DNA of 64,000 nt, from assembly GCA_001695595.3 (NCBI GenBank), contig MBPM02000017.1:806001-870000 (forward strand), written 5' to 3'. The notes beneath the pieces were generated by a model. The model ran no database searches. It was not told where the DNA came from and was given only the letters and a program-made list of their open reading frames with translations. This document shows, in pieces, positions 1 through 9,490 of this stretch (position 1 is the first letter of the stretch; each line of letters begins with the position of its first letter). Source of the DNA: Plasmopara viticola. Taxonomy: Eukaryota > Oomycota > Peronosporomycetes > Peronosporales > Peronosporaceae. The position numbers were made by a program, and so were the translations under genes.

Positions 1-421
1 AGGTTTCAAGAATCAGCTGTTCAGCATTGTGTTTGTACGTTCCCCATACTTTACCTTCCCACATTATAAATTGCTCGCTCGCGAAAAAACCTACTGGTTT
101 TACGCTTTTGACTTTGAAAGACTGGAATAACTCAGCGACATGATCGATGGGGGTCGAATTTGGGACATTTTTTTGGCTTAAGAGCTTCCCAACCCGGAAA
201 CTTGACCAATTCAGTACGCCTGGTGAAGCTGCGGATTTTAAGGAACGCGCAGGCCATCGCTGTCGTGCATCAAGTGGGTCGGTGATAGACGGTGAATCTG
301 GGCCATACTTTTGAGACTCCTCAGCACCAGAAATTTTTGTTGTCCCGTTGGCAGTTTTACACAAGGTGAACACAGCGACCATCGTCAGCGTCACGACACA
401 ACAAAAACGCGTCGAGACCAT
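1..421 (-). CDS. Secreted RxLR-like effector candidate, member A (C-terminus beyond window edge)
   Basis: The frame is open on the minus strand from an ATG at 421 to the window edge, about 140 codons, so the C-terminus is missing. It begins MVSTRFCCVVTL, a basic start followed by a hydrophobic stretch ending LCKTANG, which is a good secretory signal peptide of about 26 residues. The motif RQRWPARSLK follows at about residues 53-62, then an acidic to helical body with FIMWEGKVWGTY. The closest relative is member K at 29109-30134, colinear through the whole visible part. Family knowledge: oomycete RxLR effectors are secreted and enter host cells; the WY fold is common in them. Assignment to that class is inference, because canonical RxLR and EER are absent. 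About 600 bp of 5' flank is also shared with K. Confidence 0.8.
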   Translation of the reverse strand, partial: MVSTRFCCVVTLTMVAVFTLCKTANGTTKISGAEESQKYGPDSPSITDPLDARQRWPARSLKSAASPGVLNWSSFRVGKLLSQKNVPNSTPIDHVAELFQSFKVKSVKPVGFFASEQFIMWEGKVWGTYKHNAEQLILET

Positions 422-2000
422 GAATATTGTTGGTTTTGCAGTTGGCAAGTGAAGGCTGGAAGAGAAAATAGAAAATGAAAAAGTGTGAGAGACCACAACT
501 GCTTGCACTACCTTGGCACGAAGACACGTGCTGATGTGTTGAGTTTTCAATCTGATGATGAACCTGATCTCGAACTTTCCCACGGGATCAGTATTGGCTT
601 GAAGAAGGATACCATACCTCACACTAGCGCTGCCTCTTGAGTGTGCGGATGATGAGTAACGTGCTCGCATTCACCAGCTGCCATTAGATTGCGAATCAGT
701 GTTTTATGAATAAACCATCATTTTCACGTGCCACCACGTTTCTTTTACTTGTTTCCTGGATACACGCAATGTATGGGATCCCCTACCACGACAATCTTTG
801 ACACCGTTCTTAAGAGAGCTGGTTTGTCAGCCGCACTTTTTAATTCACCACCTGGATCATTTTCTTATTTATAGTGGTATATTAAAAAAATACCGGATAA
901 AATTCGGATGGTTGGAGTTCGCTCAACGCAGTTGATCCGCCTAGTAGATGTGGAAAGCGCTTCCCCTACAATTATGCTAGAAACATACAGTTACCGGCAA
1001 TACCTCGTGCCGGATGTCAATGTTATAACATAGAAAAAATCTATTTTCGGAAAAGGTTGGGGTGACGCCCTCCTTCCAAGCGCGGGGGCTAAATGCTCGC
1101 GCGCTTCGGGCAGGTGCTCTCGGGCATCTGCAGGTCTCTAACGAGTCTCACCCTCGACGCAACGGTCTCCAGCACCAGGGCGCCACCTGGGCTCTTACCA
1201 AGTCAGAAGTACACAAAATAATGGAAGACCCTCACGGCCTTGGTGCTGGCTACACTGCCCGCCGAACGAGACTCGACGTATGCGGACACCACTCTATGCC
1301 GTGGACTAGCCATAGAGCCTAGCACGTGCATAACTTGGCAACGCGGTAACGTAATACAATACAATACAATAGAAAAAATCTACAAAAGTGATTGCACGAC
1401 CTTAAAGCGTCCGAATGTCTTTGATGACGTTTACATCAAAGAAAACTCTTCTCGTTTTGCTTAACCTAGCTCGCTCGCACGCCCTCGCATCATGCTGAGA
1501 TGGCTCGTAAGTCAACATCTCATCTTTATCGGCTAACTCGTGAGGGATCTCTTAGATTGATAAAGAGGGCTGATCGGCTGTCTCTTTCCTTTTCCCAGCG
1601 AGTGGGCGTGGCGCATGTCGTGTGGCCGTTTACTAACCGCTTAGAACGTTACACATAATTCTCTGGTAGAGCATCTCCGTGCACAGCTCTGACATTGTAC
1701 TGTCCATCACATAAGAAATGATTGGCAACAAAAGCCACGAAAGTAAACACGGCACATTGATGCAATTAAAAGCCTTAATAGGAAAGCAAGGATGTGCACT
1801 ATTTTTGGAAACGGGCTCGACACTGGGCTTGGGCACCGTCTCAAATTTCCAACCGTTGAGACGCGAACAAAGCGAGCCCGAAAGAGAGTAAGTTACGGCC
1901 TCGATTTTTCATGAGTCACCTACTGTTCTTTTATGAAAGCTTTTCTATTACTTTTTGTGTTGGAATGGTTAAGCAATTCTTGCAAAAATTCAGGTTCTTT
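422..2000 (-). repeat. Duplicated 5' flank of member A
   Basis: This stretch has no gene. Read on the minus strand it is the upstream region of A and is colinear with the upstream region of K (30135-31290) and, more weakly, of H (about 27240-28030). Shared landmarks are the stretch around 730-800 (ccaccacg, cacgacaatc), the block 1384-1480 and the block 1600-1640 (gcgcatgtcgt). It is interrupted by the SINE-like insertion at 1044-1370. It probably holds the promoter, but no core element is firmly recognised. Confidence 0.6.
1044..1370 (+). mobile_element. SINE-like element, copy 1, with 12-bp target site duplication
   Basis: A 327-bp GC-rich sequence begins near cggaaaaggttggggtgacg and ends in a short tandem tail of acaat units. 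It is flanked by the direct repeat agaaaaaatcta at 1032-1043 and 1371-1382. The paralogous upstream region of K, near 30765-30785, lacks the element and reads straight across the site. The same element occurs at 4796-5123 and, inverted, at 54484-54780. The 5' half can form hairpins, for example aagcgcg with cgcgctt and gcaggtgc with gcatctgc. No protein is encoded. A Pol III promoter was not clearly recognised, so SINE-like is used rather than SINE. Confidence 0.8.
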
Positions 2001-3136
2001 TTAGCATCATTAAATGCGCTAGAAACATCTGACAACCCGGCTTTATCGGTCACATTATGTCTTACGAATAAAATAATTTTCTCTCGTTGACCTATTCTCA
2101 ACCGGATATTCATGTCTCTAGGTCATAGAATGTTGCTATGAATCCAATTGTGGCATCACTTTTATTTTTATAAATTGAAATCACAAATAACTTTTCTTAA
2201 GTTTAAAGTGCAGTCCCTTTTGTGGTGGTTATATTAATGCTAAACTTCGACATCGTCGAGATCCTAGGAATGCTGCATATCGATCTCCTTATTTACTTAG
2301 TCCCTTAATAGCATTCGAGAGTACGTGGAAAGATTCAAACTTACGAATTAAACGTTTGGTGCAGATCACTTAAGATAACAAATTTTCCGTCAGCTGCGCT
2401 GCGTTTGTGGATGCCGCTTTGGCACACATTCTTGCTTGCGTCTTTTCGATTACCTTGAGACGGCTCATACGTAAGCTCGGCGTTGTGAGTGTCCCAGAGA
2501 AAGGCATTCGATCGACCTTAAACTTCTCATCTCAAATTAGCCATAAAATCGTTTGATCGAGGAATCCCTCACACGTACGCGTCAATAGAAATGTTAACTT
2601 TATGCGTGTTAAGGTCTATCGCAGCATAAATCGAATAGGTGCGAGTGAGCAACGTAAAGCATAATGAGATGTACAGGCCATTAAAGACATGTGGACAATT
2701 TAAGGTCGTGTAGTCAATTTTGTCAATGCAAATAACACAAAATTTCGCCAGTATCCAGATGTTTCCAGTAAGAAATTTGTATCAAATTTCATAGATTTAG
2801 ACAATTTTCTTATACTTTTTAGCTGTAGCTTTAACTTCAGCTAGAGAAACTTTTTTCAACTGTAGATTTCTGAGGCAACTGTACCAAAATTGGGTAGGTG
2901 ATCGGTGAGAAATGAAATCGGTAAAAGCGAAACAAGTATGGAACCAGCGTCCGCTACGTTGGTGGGGATGTCAGGGATCTTCTAGTACAAGTTGTGTAGA
3001 AATCGGAGCAGTATTCGTGGAGATACGCGAGGCCATACGAACCTATGATTGACATGCCTGCCAGTCAAAAGATATCATTTTTTCGAGAGTCACCATTAAT
3101 TCGTGCAACATTTGTGTATGACACGTATAATACTGC
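2001..3136. other. Intergenic, no gene recognised
   Basis: AT-rich sequence without a supportable reading frame. The stretch 2395-2510 (agctgcgctgcgtttgtg to about ggcgttgtgagtg) is a diverged copy of a module that recurs downstream of several effector copies, for example near 40490, 46190, 55440 and 58640. The rest holds nothing I recognise. Confidence 0.4.
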
Positions 3137-4355
3137 CTACGAGACATCAAGAGTCTGCTTCCGTCGATATTTAAGACTGCTAAACTTTGCCTTGAGCTGA
3201 CTGTCTGATAGCCCACCCTCACTGTACGTGGATCGATACACAGCGAGCGCATGCCTTGGTTTTGTGGTTGGATCACGGTCGAGCAACGATTCGAAGAACG
3301 CATCTGCAGCTCTGGGACGCACTGACCTCTGCTCACTTGATGAACTAGGCACAATCGAAGTCGGAGCGCGTGGCTTGACACTCATCCGAAACTTTGCGAT
3401 TTCCTGTCGGATTTTGTTCTCGCATACCGGTCTGGATGATGTTGCTGCAGTATCTCAAGCATTCCTCCAGGCCCAAGCTTATCTGACTGTCGCCGTTCTC
3501 CTTGGAGAAATAGCTCGTGCAGTTCTGCGCAAAACTCAGCTGCATATCGCCTCCCATACACCCTTTCGTAATCCGCATACTCCAGCCCGATTTGAACCCA
3601 TGCGAGATAAAACTGTCACCGATTGCATATGGTCTTGATGACTAATTGCTTGGACGTGTCAAGCTCACCGATTCAAGACAATTGATCCTTGCGAGTCTTA
3701 GATGTGGCTGCGTGCCCATACCAGGATTCGATGGCTTCTGAAGAATGCCTAAGAAGCCCCAGAACATTGCCAGGTTTTTCGAGAGACGTGATTATGGGTG
3801 TGGGCTCAGGAAGCGGTACCGGCAAGGAGTACTTTTCTTTCTGGGCAGGGATTGGCTTGAGATTGAGTGGTGACTCAAAGAGGTCGCCATCCACGTAGTC
3901 GACACACGAGCATCTTGGGCGCTTGCTCTCGGGGACATTCCGTGTTGGCCCCTCTTCCGCGTCATCTTGACAGCTACAGGGACGCTGTCGTGGGCGCATC
4001 CGCAGCGCTTGACACGGGGCACTGCCCATTCTTTTGAATACAGCTGGGCGGTGCCATCGCGCTTAGCGGCTTGTCCGCTGTTGCTGAGTCGGAAGAGGAA
4101 GTGCGTCGCGTACGCGATCCGGGTCAATTTGAATGGCAAATCTCCGGCGCGAAGCCACAAACCGAACCCTTTTATTAAATATGCCGGTTTTTTAGATTTT
4201 TCATGTTGATGAGGCATGTCATCGAGCACCCTGATGTCGCACAAATAAGGGGCGATAGCTTCACGTAACCAAAGATAACTCGGAAACAAAAGCAGATTGC
4301 AGCGATATAGAACATGCGTTAGACTCATGAATCGCAGCCGCATCCAGTGGTGCAT
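3137..4355 (-). pseudogene. Degenerate protein-coding remnant, family not recognised
   Basis: On the minus strand, coding-like pieces in different frames follow one another. First comes 4355 to about 3950 (KKPAYLIKGFGLWLRAGD). Next is 4029-3673, Pro- and Lys-rich, with PVPLPEPTPIITSLEKPG. Then a piece near 3500-3400 in a third frame reads MLEILQQHHPDRYA. The last is 3385-3137, with DAFFESLLDRDPTTKPRHAL and then LSDSQLKAKFSSLKYRRK. The last two join logically with a frame change between them, and the final segment resembles a basic helical DNA-binding region such as those at transposase or regulator ends. The base composition is more GC-rich than the flanks. I read it as one gene broken by frameshifts, possibly transposon-derived. 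No homologue is named because none is recognised. Confidence 0.4.
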
Positions 4356-4378
4356 TAATGTGGCGGCTCTAAGCTTTC

Positions 4379-4452
4379 GCCGATTTCACAAATCGGTGAC
4401 TACTCCCCGTCGTTTGGTACAGTTGACTCAGAAATTCTAACCAACTGAGCCA
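4379..4452 (-). other. tRNA-like sequence (possible tRNA pseudogene or SINE head)
   Basis: On the minus strand, TGGCTCAGTTGGTTAGA (4452-4436) is a canonical tRNA A-box and D-arm. Downstream, CCGAT-TTGTGAA-ATCGG forms a 5-bp stem with a 7-nt loop like a T-arm. The acceptor stem does not pair, and the spacing between the arms is longer than in a standard tRNA, so a working tRNA is unlikely. A decayed tRNA or the head of a tRNA-derived SINE fits better. Confidence 0.4.
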
Positions 4453-4539
4453 TTTTTCCATCATTAAAAATATGTTTTATTATTATCAATTAATGTAAAT
4501 TTAATGCATCATTCTTTTTTTACATAGTAGTAATGGCTG

Positions 4540-5300
4540 ATTAAAACGGCGGCTGAACGTCTTGAGGATGGTGTCAAAGATTGTCGTGGCATGTTGCCAC
4601 ATAAATGCACATGGTGACACGTGGTAATGATAGTTGATTGATAGAACACTAGTTAGCAATCTGGTGGCAGTTGGTGGATGCGAGCAAGTAACTCGTCATC
4701 AGCAGACTTATATGGCAACGCTAGTGTAGATGAGTTGCGCAGAACAGGTACAATTAATAGACATTTGGGGTCCTTTTGGGAGTAGTACCCTTTCTAATCT
4801 TGGAAAAGGTTGGGGTGACGCCCTCCTTCCAAGCGCGGGGGCTAATTGCTCGCGCGCTTCGGGCAGGCGCTCTCGGGCATCTGCAGGTCTCTAACGAGTC
4901 TCACCCTCGACGCGACGGTCTCCAGCACCGGGCGCCACCTGGGCTCTTACCAAGTCAGAGCTAAACAAAATAATGGAAGACCCTCACGACCTCGATGCTG
5001 GCTGCACTGCCCGCCGAACGAAACCCGACGTATGCGGACACCACTCTATGCCGTGGACTAGTCAGACTGAGCCTAGCACGTGCATAACTTGGCAGCGCGA
5101 TAACGTAAAACATTACATTACATTACCCTTTCTTAAGCCATTGCAATCCGAATCGATCCCGTGGGAGAGTTCGAGACTAGACTGAGTAATGTGAACACAT
5201 CAGCACCCGTCCTCGTGCGAAGCAGTTGTGGTCTGATATTTCCTCGTTTTCCATTTTCCTTTTCTCCGTTCACTTGCCAACTTCAAAGCCAGCACATCCG
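4540..5300 (+). repeat. Duplicated 5' flank of member B
   Basis: No gene is present. The stretch is the reverse-complement equivalent of the upstream region of K (30135 to about 30510), including the cacgacaatc/gattgtcgtgg landmark near 4575, the block near 4690-4730 and the conserved gagagttcgagactag at about 5164-5180. It is interrupted by the SINE-like insertion at 4796-5123. Confidence 0.6.
4796..5123 (+). mobile_element. SINE-like element, copy 2, with 10-bp target site duplication
   Basis: A 328-bp copy of the element at 1044-1370, differing at scattered positions. It ends in a tail of tacat-type units instead of tacaa. The direct repeat taccctttct flanks it at 4786-4795 and 5124-5133. 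The equivalent position upstream of K, near 30320-30330 on the minus strand, is an empty site (ggtaccctttttcaatcc in that orientation). Confidence 0.8.
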
Positions 5301-6120
5301 ATGGTCTCCATGCGACTTCAGTCTGTCGTGAGGCTGACAATAGTTGCTGTGTTCGCCTTGTGTAAGGCTGCCAACGCAGTAGTGAGAATCGCTGGTGCTG
5401 AGGGACCTCAGACGTATGGCTCCGATTCACCGCCTAATATCAATCCACTTGGTTTACAACGACAATGGCCGCAGCTTCGGCAGACTTTCTGAAATTGTCA
5501 AGTATACAGACTGGAAACATGTAATACGACCCCCTGTGATCGTAAAACTGAGTTTTTCATGTCTTTTAAACTCAGAGACGTGATACCAGAAGGTTTTTCG
5601 AGAGTAAGCTGTTTATAGAGTGGCAAGGGAAAGTCTGGAGAGAGTTCGGACTCGAAGCTGAGGAGCTGGTGCTTGCAACACTGTTATACGAGTTTCTTGC
5701 AATGTCAATGGCGAAATAGATGCACTCAATCGCTCATCTCTCCACGAGCTCACAGAATTTTTTTTACCGTAGGATCTTTTCCCAAGGTTGAGAAACCCAA
5801 TGTTTAATATGTTACAATAGCCCAAAGCGTCGCCAAGTTTAAATGCGTAAGAATTCAAATATGGAACGCACCGATAGGTTTAAAGATGATGCACACATAA
5901 TATTAACGATACTCTTGCGTTGCCGTTATGTGCTACTTAGGTGCTCGTACATTTTCGATAGCCAATGCGGATGGAAACATGACTGGAGAAGGTTTTGCAT
6001 CAGTAGCAGAGATGACTCTACTCGTCTTGGATGACAGAGCGGCAGCTGGTACTTGGTTTGCCACGGTAGTAAGGGTGAGCACAGGACTTTCATGTCAACA
6101 ATTCATTCCAATTATGTAAA
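5301..6120 (+). pseudogene. RxLR-like effector pseudogene, member B, with 3' flank
   Basis: An ATG at 5301 opens MVSMRLQSVVRLTIVAVFALCKAANA, a clear family signal peptide. It continues through RIAGAEGPQTYGSDSP to QRQWPQLRQTF and a stop at 5490-5492, where intact relatives have RQRWPARSLKS and a long body. A second piece near 5594-5730 encodes FIEWQGKVWREFG and EELVLATLLYEF, matching the W-containing region of A and K. It is then broken again by a frame change near 5700. The C-terminal half is largely gone. The region 5928-6119 is the family 3' flank, closest to that of K: ADGNMTG, SVAE and RVS are shared in the open frame. Not functional as an effector. Confidence 0.8.
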
Positions 6121-6429
6121 TACATATTAATACACTTGCATTGCATTCTTAGTCGAGATTCTATTGTGATTGGCATCCTCGATTATCAATTTGAGCTTTT
6201 GTGATGCCTTTAGTCGCTTTGATGGGACTATCTGGTAGTTGCTCAGCATGTATACTTCTTCTTATTCGAAAACAGTTTACCGGAAAAGTTTAACTTTGTT
6301 ATTGCCAGCATTGTGGTGACAAAATGCGCGTATACATTCACAGTCAATATTGTTCCTTTTAGAAAGAGATCCTAAATTTGTCAACTTTTTACTGAAAGCG
6401 ATGGTGTGCGCTGAGCCACCTACATGCTC

Positions 6430-6860
6430 AATATACGTGTTTGATGTACGTGTCGAGCTTGGGGCCCCTGTTGATGCTAAGCGTACGCCAAAAAAGCAAG
6501 GCGATATTTAAGATAGATTCATTCTCGGTGACACTGGCGTTGCCCCTGAAGTCTGCGGATGGCAAGTTACTTGCTCGCATCCGCACCCTGTACTGGATTG
6601 CTAATCTGTGTTTTATAGGTCAACCAGCATTTCCGCGTGCAATATGTTCTGCTCGCTTCTTGCATATTTTATGTGGCCCTATGCCACGACAATTTTGGAC
6701 ACCAAATTGAAAAAAAGTTAGAAATGCTGTATAAAACGCGTTGCAAATTTCGATTTTGGACTAGCGCCAGTTTAGAAGCTGTCCAATCAGAGATAAGGGT
6801 GTCCTCTGAGCTCAAGGCTTGCTTTGCGTTTGAAGGCATTAAAATGAGGTAAACACACTC
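6430..6860 (+). repeat. Remnant of effector flank, duplicated at 31430-32290
   Basis: No gene. The stretch carries gtgtcgagct and gttgatgctaagcgtacg, then tatgccacgacaatttt, which belongs to the family 5' flank. It then has gtcctctgagctcaaggc followed by ggcattaaaatgagg, which belongs to the 3' flank. Both ends of the effector unit are therefore present without a body, consistent with an internal deletion. The copy at 31430-32290 has the same structure. Confidence 0.55.
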
Positions 6861-7888
6861 GCACCGTCCATCGCGTCAGTTTCAGAGTCGCCAAAGTGTA
6901 TACCTGTTAAGCTTAGTAGTCGATCGAATATTCCGAGCAGAAAGAAAGAGTAAAAAGCTTGCAGCATAAAATTGACTACTGTACTTAATGGGTCACTCAC
7001 GTTTCAGTTTCAAGTCTCTCAGCACGTAGCACCGTCTCAAAAAACTTTTGATTCGCCTCAAGGAAATATCGGACCTACTAGCCTGATTCTGAACGACTGT
7101 GTTCACAATCACATTTAATAATAACAGTTCAACCTTTAGAGCCGCAGTCTACTTCATCCCCTTTCGTAGTGTACTTTTCGTTGACCTTCGTGATGCTTCC
7201 TCGACGATAATGTTGTCGCCTCTGTAGTCACCAATAAGAAGGATCGAGTGGCTCCTTTACAGTCTTCGACTCTTTGATCAACCCATCCGCATGTATATCT
7301 ATTCAAATATTGTTTACATATCGTTATCTCGGCAAATGTATTGTTCCTAGATAATTGCCGATACTTTTAGCAATATACTTACCTTTGATTGAACAGCTCC
7401 TACTAGATTGCCATTCGAGATTTAGGAACGCGTTCATTTAACATTATTCGGTAACAAAATTTACGACGTTAAATAAGTCGAGAAGTACGGTGCTTCGCTC
7501 ACAATGAAGCTTGTCTGGATTTTTTTCTTTCAAATCGTCTCCACAGAATGGAGTGAAATGCAAAACCCTTTGCGGGCCTGGATTTTGGATCACATAAATA
7601 TACGGCGTGCAATTTCTTGATTTGTATCACTTTTTAGAGCTTTACAACGATGGGCAGTAGCTGGCTTTGAACAAACTTTCTTTACTGTATGAAGTCTGTA
7701 TTATCGGAGGTACACTGCATAGAAAATAATAAGGATATTATAAACAGTCTACATGTGGTATCCTTTTGTTCAGTTTTACCGAAAGGGTTCAAAAGTCATC
7801 AACGTGCCAAAAAGTCAGAACAATATATGCCTGCCTGATATTTTGTAATTATCCATTTTATCTGCCAACTCCGAAGTCTGCAAATCTC
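6861..7888 (+). repeat. Duplicated 5' flank of member C
   Basis: AT-rich and without a gene. It is colinear with 32291-33386 upstream of member I, including ttagtagtcgatcgaatatt (matching 32340-32360), the gcatgtatatctattca block and the long stretch starting at about 7490 (cgagaagtacggtgcttcgct). It presumably carried the promoter of C. Confidence 0.6.
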
Positions 7889-8625
7889 ATGGTCTCATTG
7901 CGTCTAGAGTTCGTCGTAACGCTGACATTGATCGCTCTTTTAACAATTTGTAAGACTGCCAATGTGGCGGCGAGAGCTTCTGGTGCTGAGGAAAGCCAGA
8001 CTCATGGTTCAAATACGTTGCCTTATTTTAATCAATTTCGTTCACGGTGGCGTGCCTCTTGAGTCCAATCTCACTATTCATATTAAAGCTCGTACATTCA
8101 TCAATGGAAAAGTGGCTTTCGCAGCATAATTTATTTTTCCACGCTTCCGAATCGAAGGAAACTGTGGCTGCTCTCTTTAACTCGTTGAAAGTCGAGAAAG
8201 TGAAGGCAGCGATTTTTTTTAAGAGTCTGCAATTCATAAAGTGGAAAAAAAATGTCAAGACAAGATATGGAGACAAATCTGAAGAGTTGTTGTTTTTGAC
8301 AAAGGAAAGAGAGCTCAAACATAACGTCAACGGTGGAGCTGAGGAAATAATTGTGCAGGCTTTCAAAAACGACGACACGCATGATTGGGCACTCTGCTTT
8401 GAGAGACTACTGCTACAAAAGCTGCGTAATGGCGTAGATGGCGAAGACTATTTTACTGAAAGTAGTTTTGTGCGTTATGCGCTCTATCGCGAATCGGCGC
8501 GAGACTCCGTGGTTTCGAAAGTGCGGCAATTGCTGCACAAATGTCTTCCACCTTCGTGGTTTCTTGACCTCGAAAAAAGATTTTGTCTCGATGGCTCCGA
8601 TAATCGAAGCGTCAACATAGTTTGA
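7889..8625 (+). pseudogene. RxLR-like effector pseudogene, member C
   Basis: The first frame, from the ATG at 7889, encodes MVSLRLEFVVTLTLIALLTICKTANVAARASGAEES and ends at RSRWRAS and a stop near 8060. There the family motif RRRWPARLL has lost bases and gone out of frame. A second frame to 8625 carries ETVAALFNSLKVEK, the W-containing segment FIKWKKNVKTRYGDKSEELL, then NGGAEEIIVQAFKNDD, CFERLLLQKL and FVRYALYRESARDS. Compared with its paralogue I, about 300 bp is deleted just before the end (junction near 8600), removing the C-terminal helices. C and I lie in equivalent positions of the large duplicated block. Confidence 0.8.
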
Positions 8626-8677
8626 GCCATTGCCAGCTGGTCGAGCATGACAATACAACGATGGGACGCATAGATAC

Positions 8678-8755
8678 GTACGTATGTTGATGGTTTACAC
8701 CTACTGTAAACGATATCTCCCGCTGACCGCATGTTATGCTTATGTGTTTGTGTAG
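8678..8755 (+). other. Putative 3'-flank intron of member C
   Basis: Shortly after the coding region, GTACGTATGT looks like a 5' splice site. About 78 bp later, a T-rich stretch (ttatgtgtttgtgtag) ends in an AG. The equivalent signals occur downstream of F, G and I at the same distance from the stop codon. This is inferred from position and consensus only. Confidence 0.35.
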
Positions 8756-8879
8756 TTTTTGTTGCCCGAGCGAAGCGTAACATGATCAGCGAAGGGCTTG
8801 CGTCAGTAGCAAAGAAGACTTGACTCGTGTTGATTGAATGAGTGAGGCTTAGTACTTGCTAAAGTAGCAAAAGTTTTGT

Positions 8880-9490
8880 CTGAGCACGAGGTTTGCATGT
8901 CAAAAATTCGCATTTTGAGGATGTAAACACATGGAAACACGCGCCTTGCGTCTTAATATATTTATCTTTAACTGCTATTCAAAAGCGAATGCTTTTCTCA
9001 ACACATTTCTCCTTTTATAAAGAACGAGCTTACCGTTTCGGTCTGCGAAACATGCTCAACTGCGTTAATGGGAGGCCATCAGAAAATTGCTCTGTATGTA
9101 ATGTTTTGAGAATCTCGCCAGAATATACGTCATCTTGGTTATATATTGTAAGCTATGCTTTGTTTCTCTTTCGCCGTTAAAAAACGCATCATAATTGGCA
9201 CTGCCGTAATGGCGATATGCGCTTGTAATTTCGCAGACATATCTCACGTGATTTACCTAGTCCAAAGAGAATTATCGATTTCATGCTGGGAGCAATGCTG
9301 TACGCTTAGCATCGCACACTATGTATACATCTCTTCGATGTAGGTGTAAAGCTTAAGGCCCTCGTTGATGCTGGGTCTACGCTAAGGGACCATTGAAATG
9401 GATATAATCGTTGCTTTCGCGGGAGATATCTAATCGCAACGATTGAAGGCCTTTTGCTCGCTGCTTTATCGTACGAGGCCGGAATTATGC
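8880..9490 (+). repeat. Duplicated 3' flank of member C
   Basis: No gene. gtttgcatgtcaaaaattcgc at about 8891 and the blocks through about 9490 are colinear with 34630-35280 downstream of I, and more weakly with 40025-40330 and 45725-46050 downstream of E and F. The conserved tail motif is (g/t)gcttgcatgtcaac followed by cgcattttgaggc. Confidence 0.6.

Noticed and set aside
1062..1464. Short frames inside the SINE-like element copy 1
   Set aside because: The element ends and target duplications define a non-coding repeat, and the frames are not kept between copies.
4846..5185. Frames in SINE-like copy 2
   Set aside because: Same reason: shifted relative to copy 1 and not conserved.
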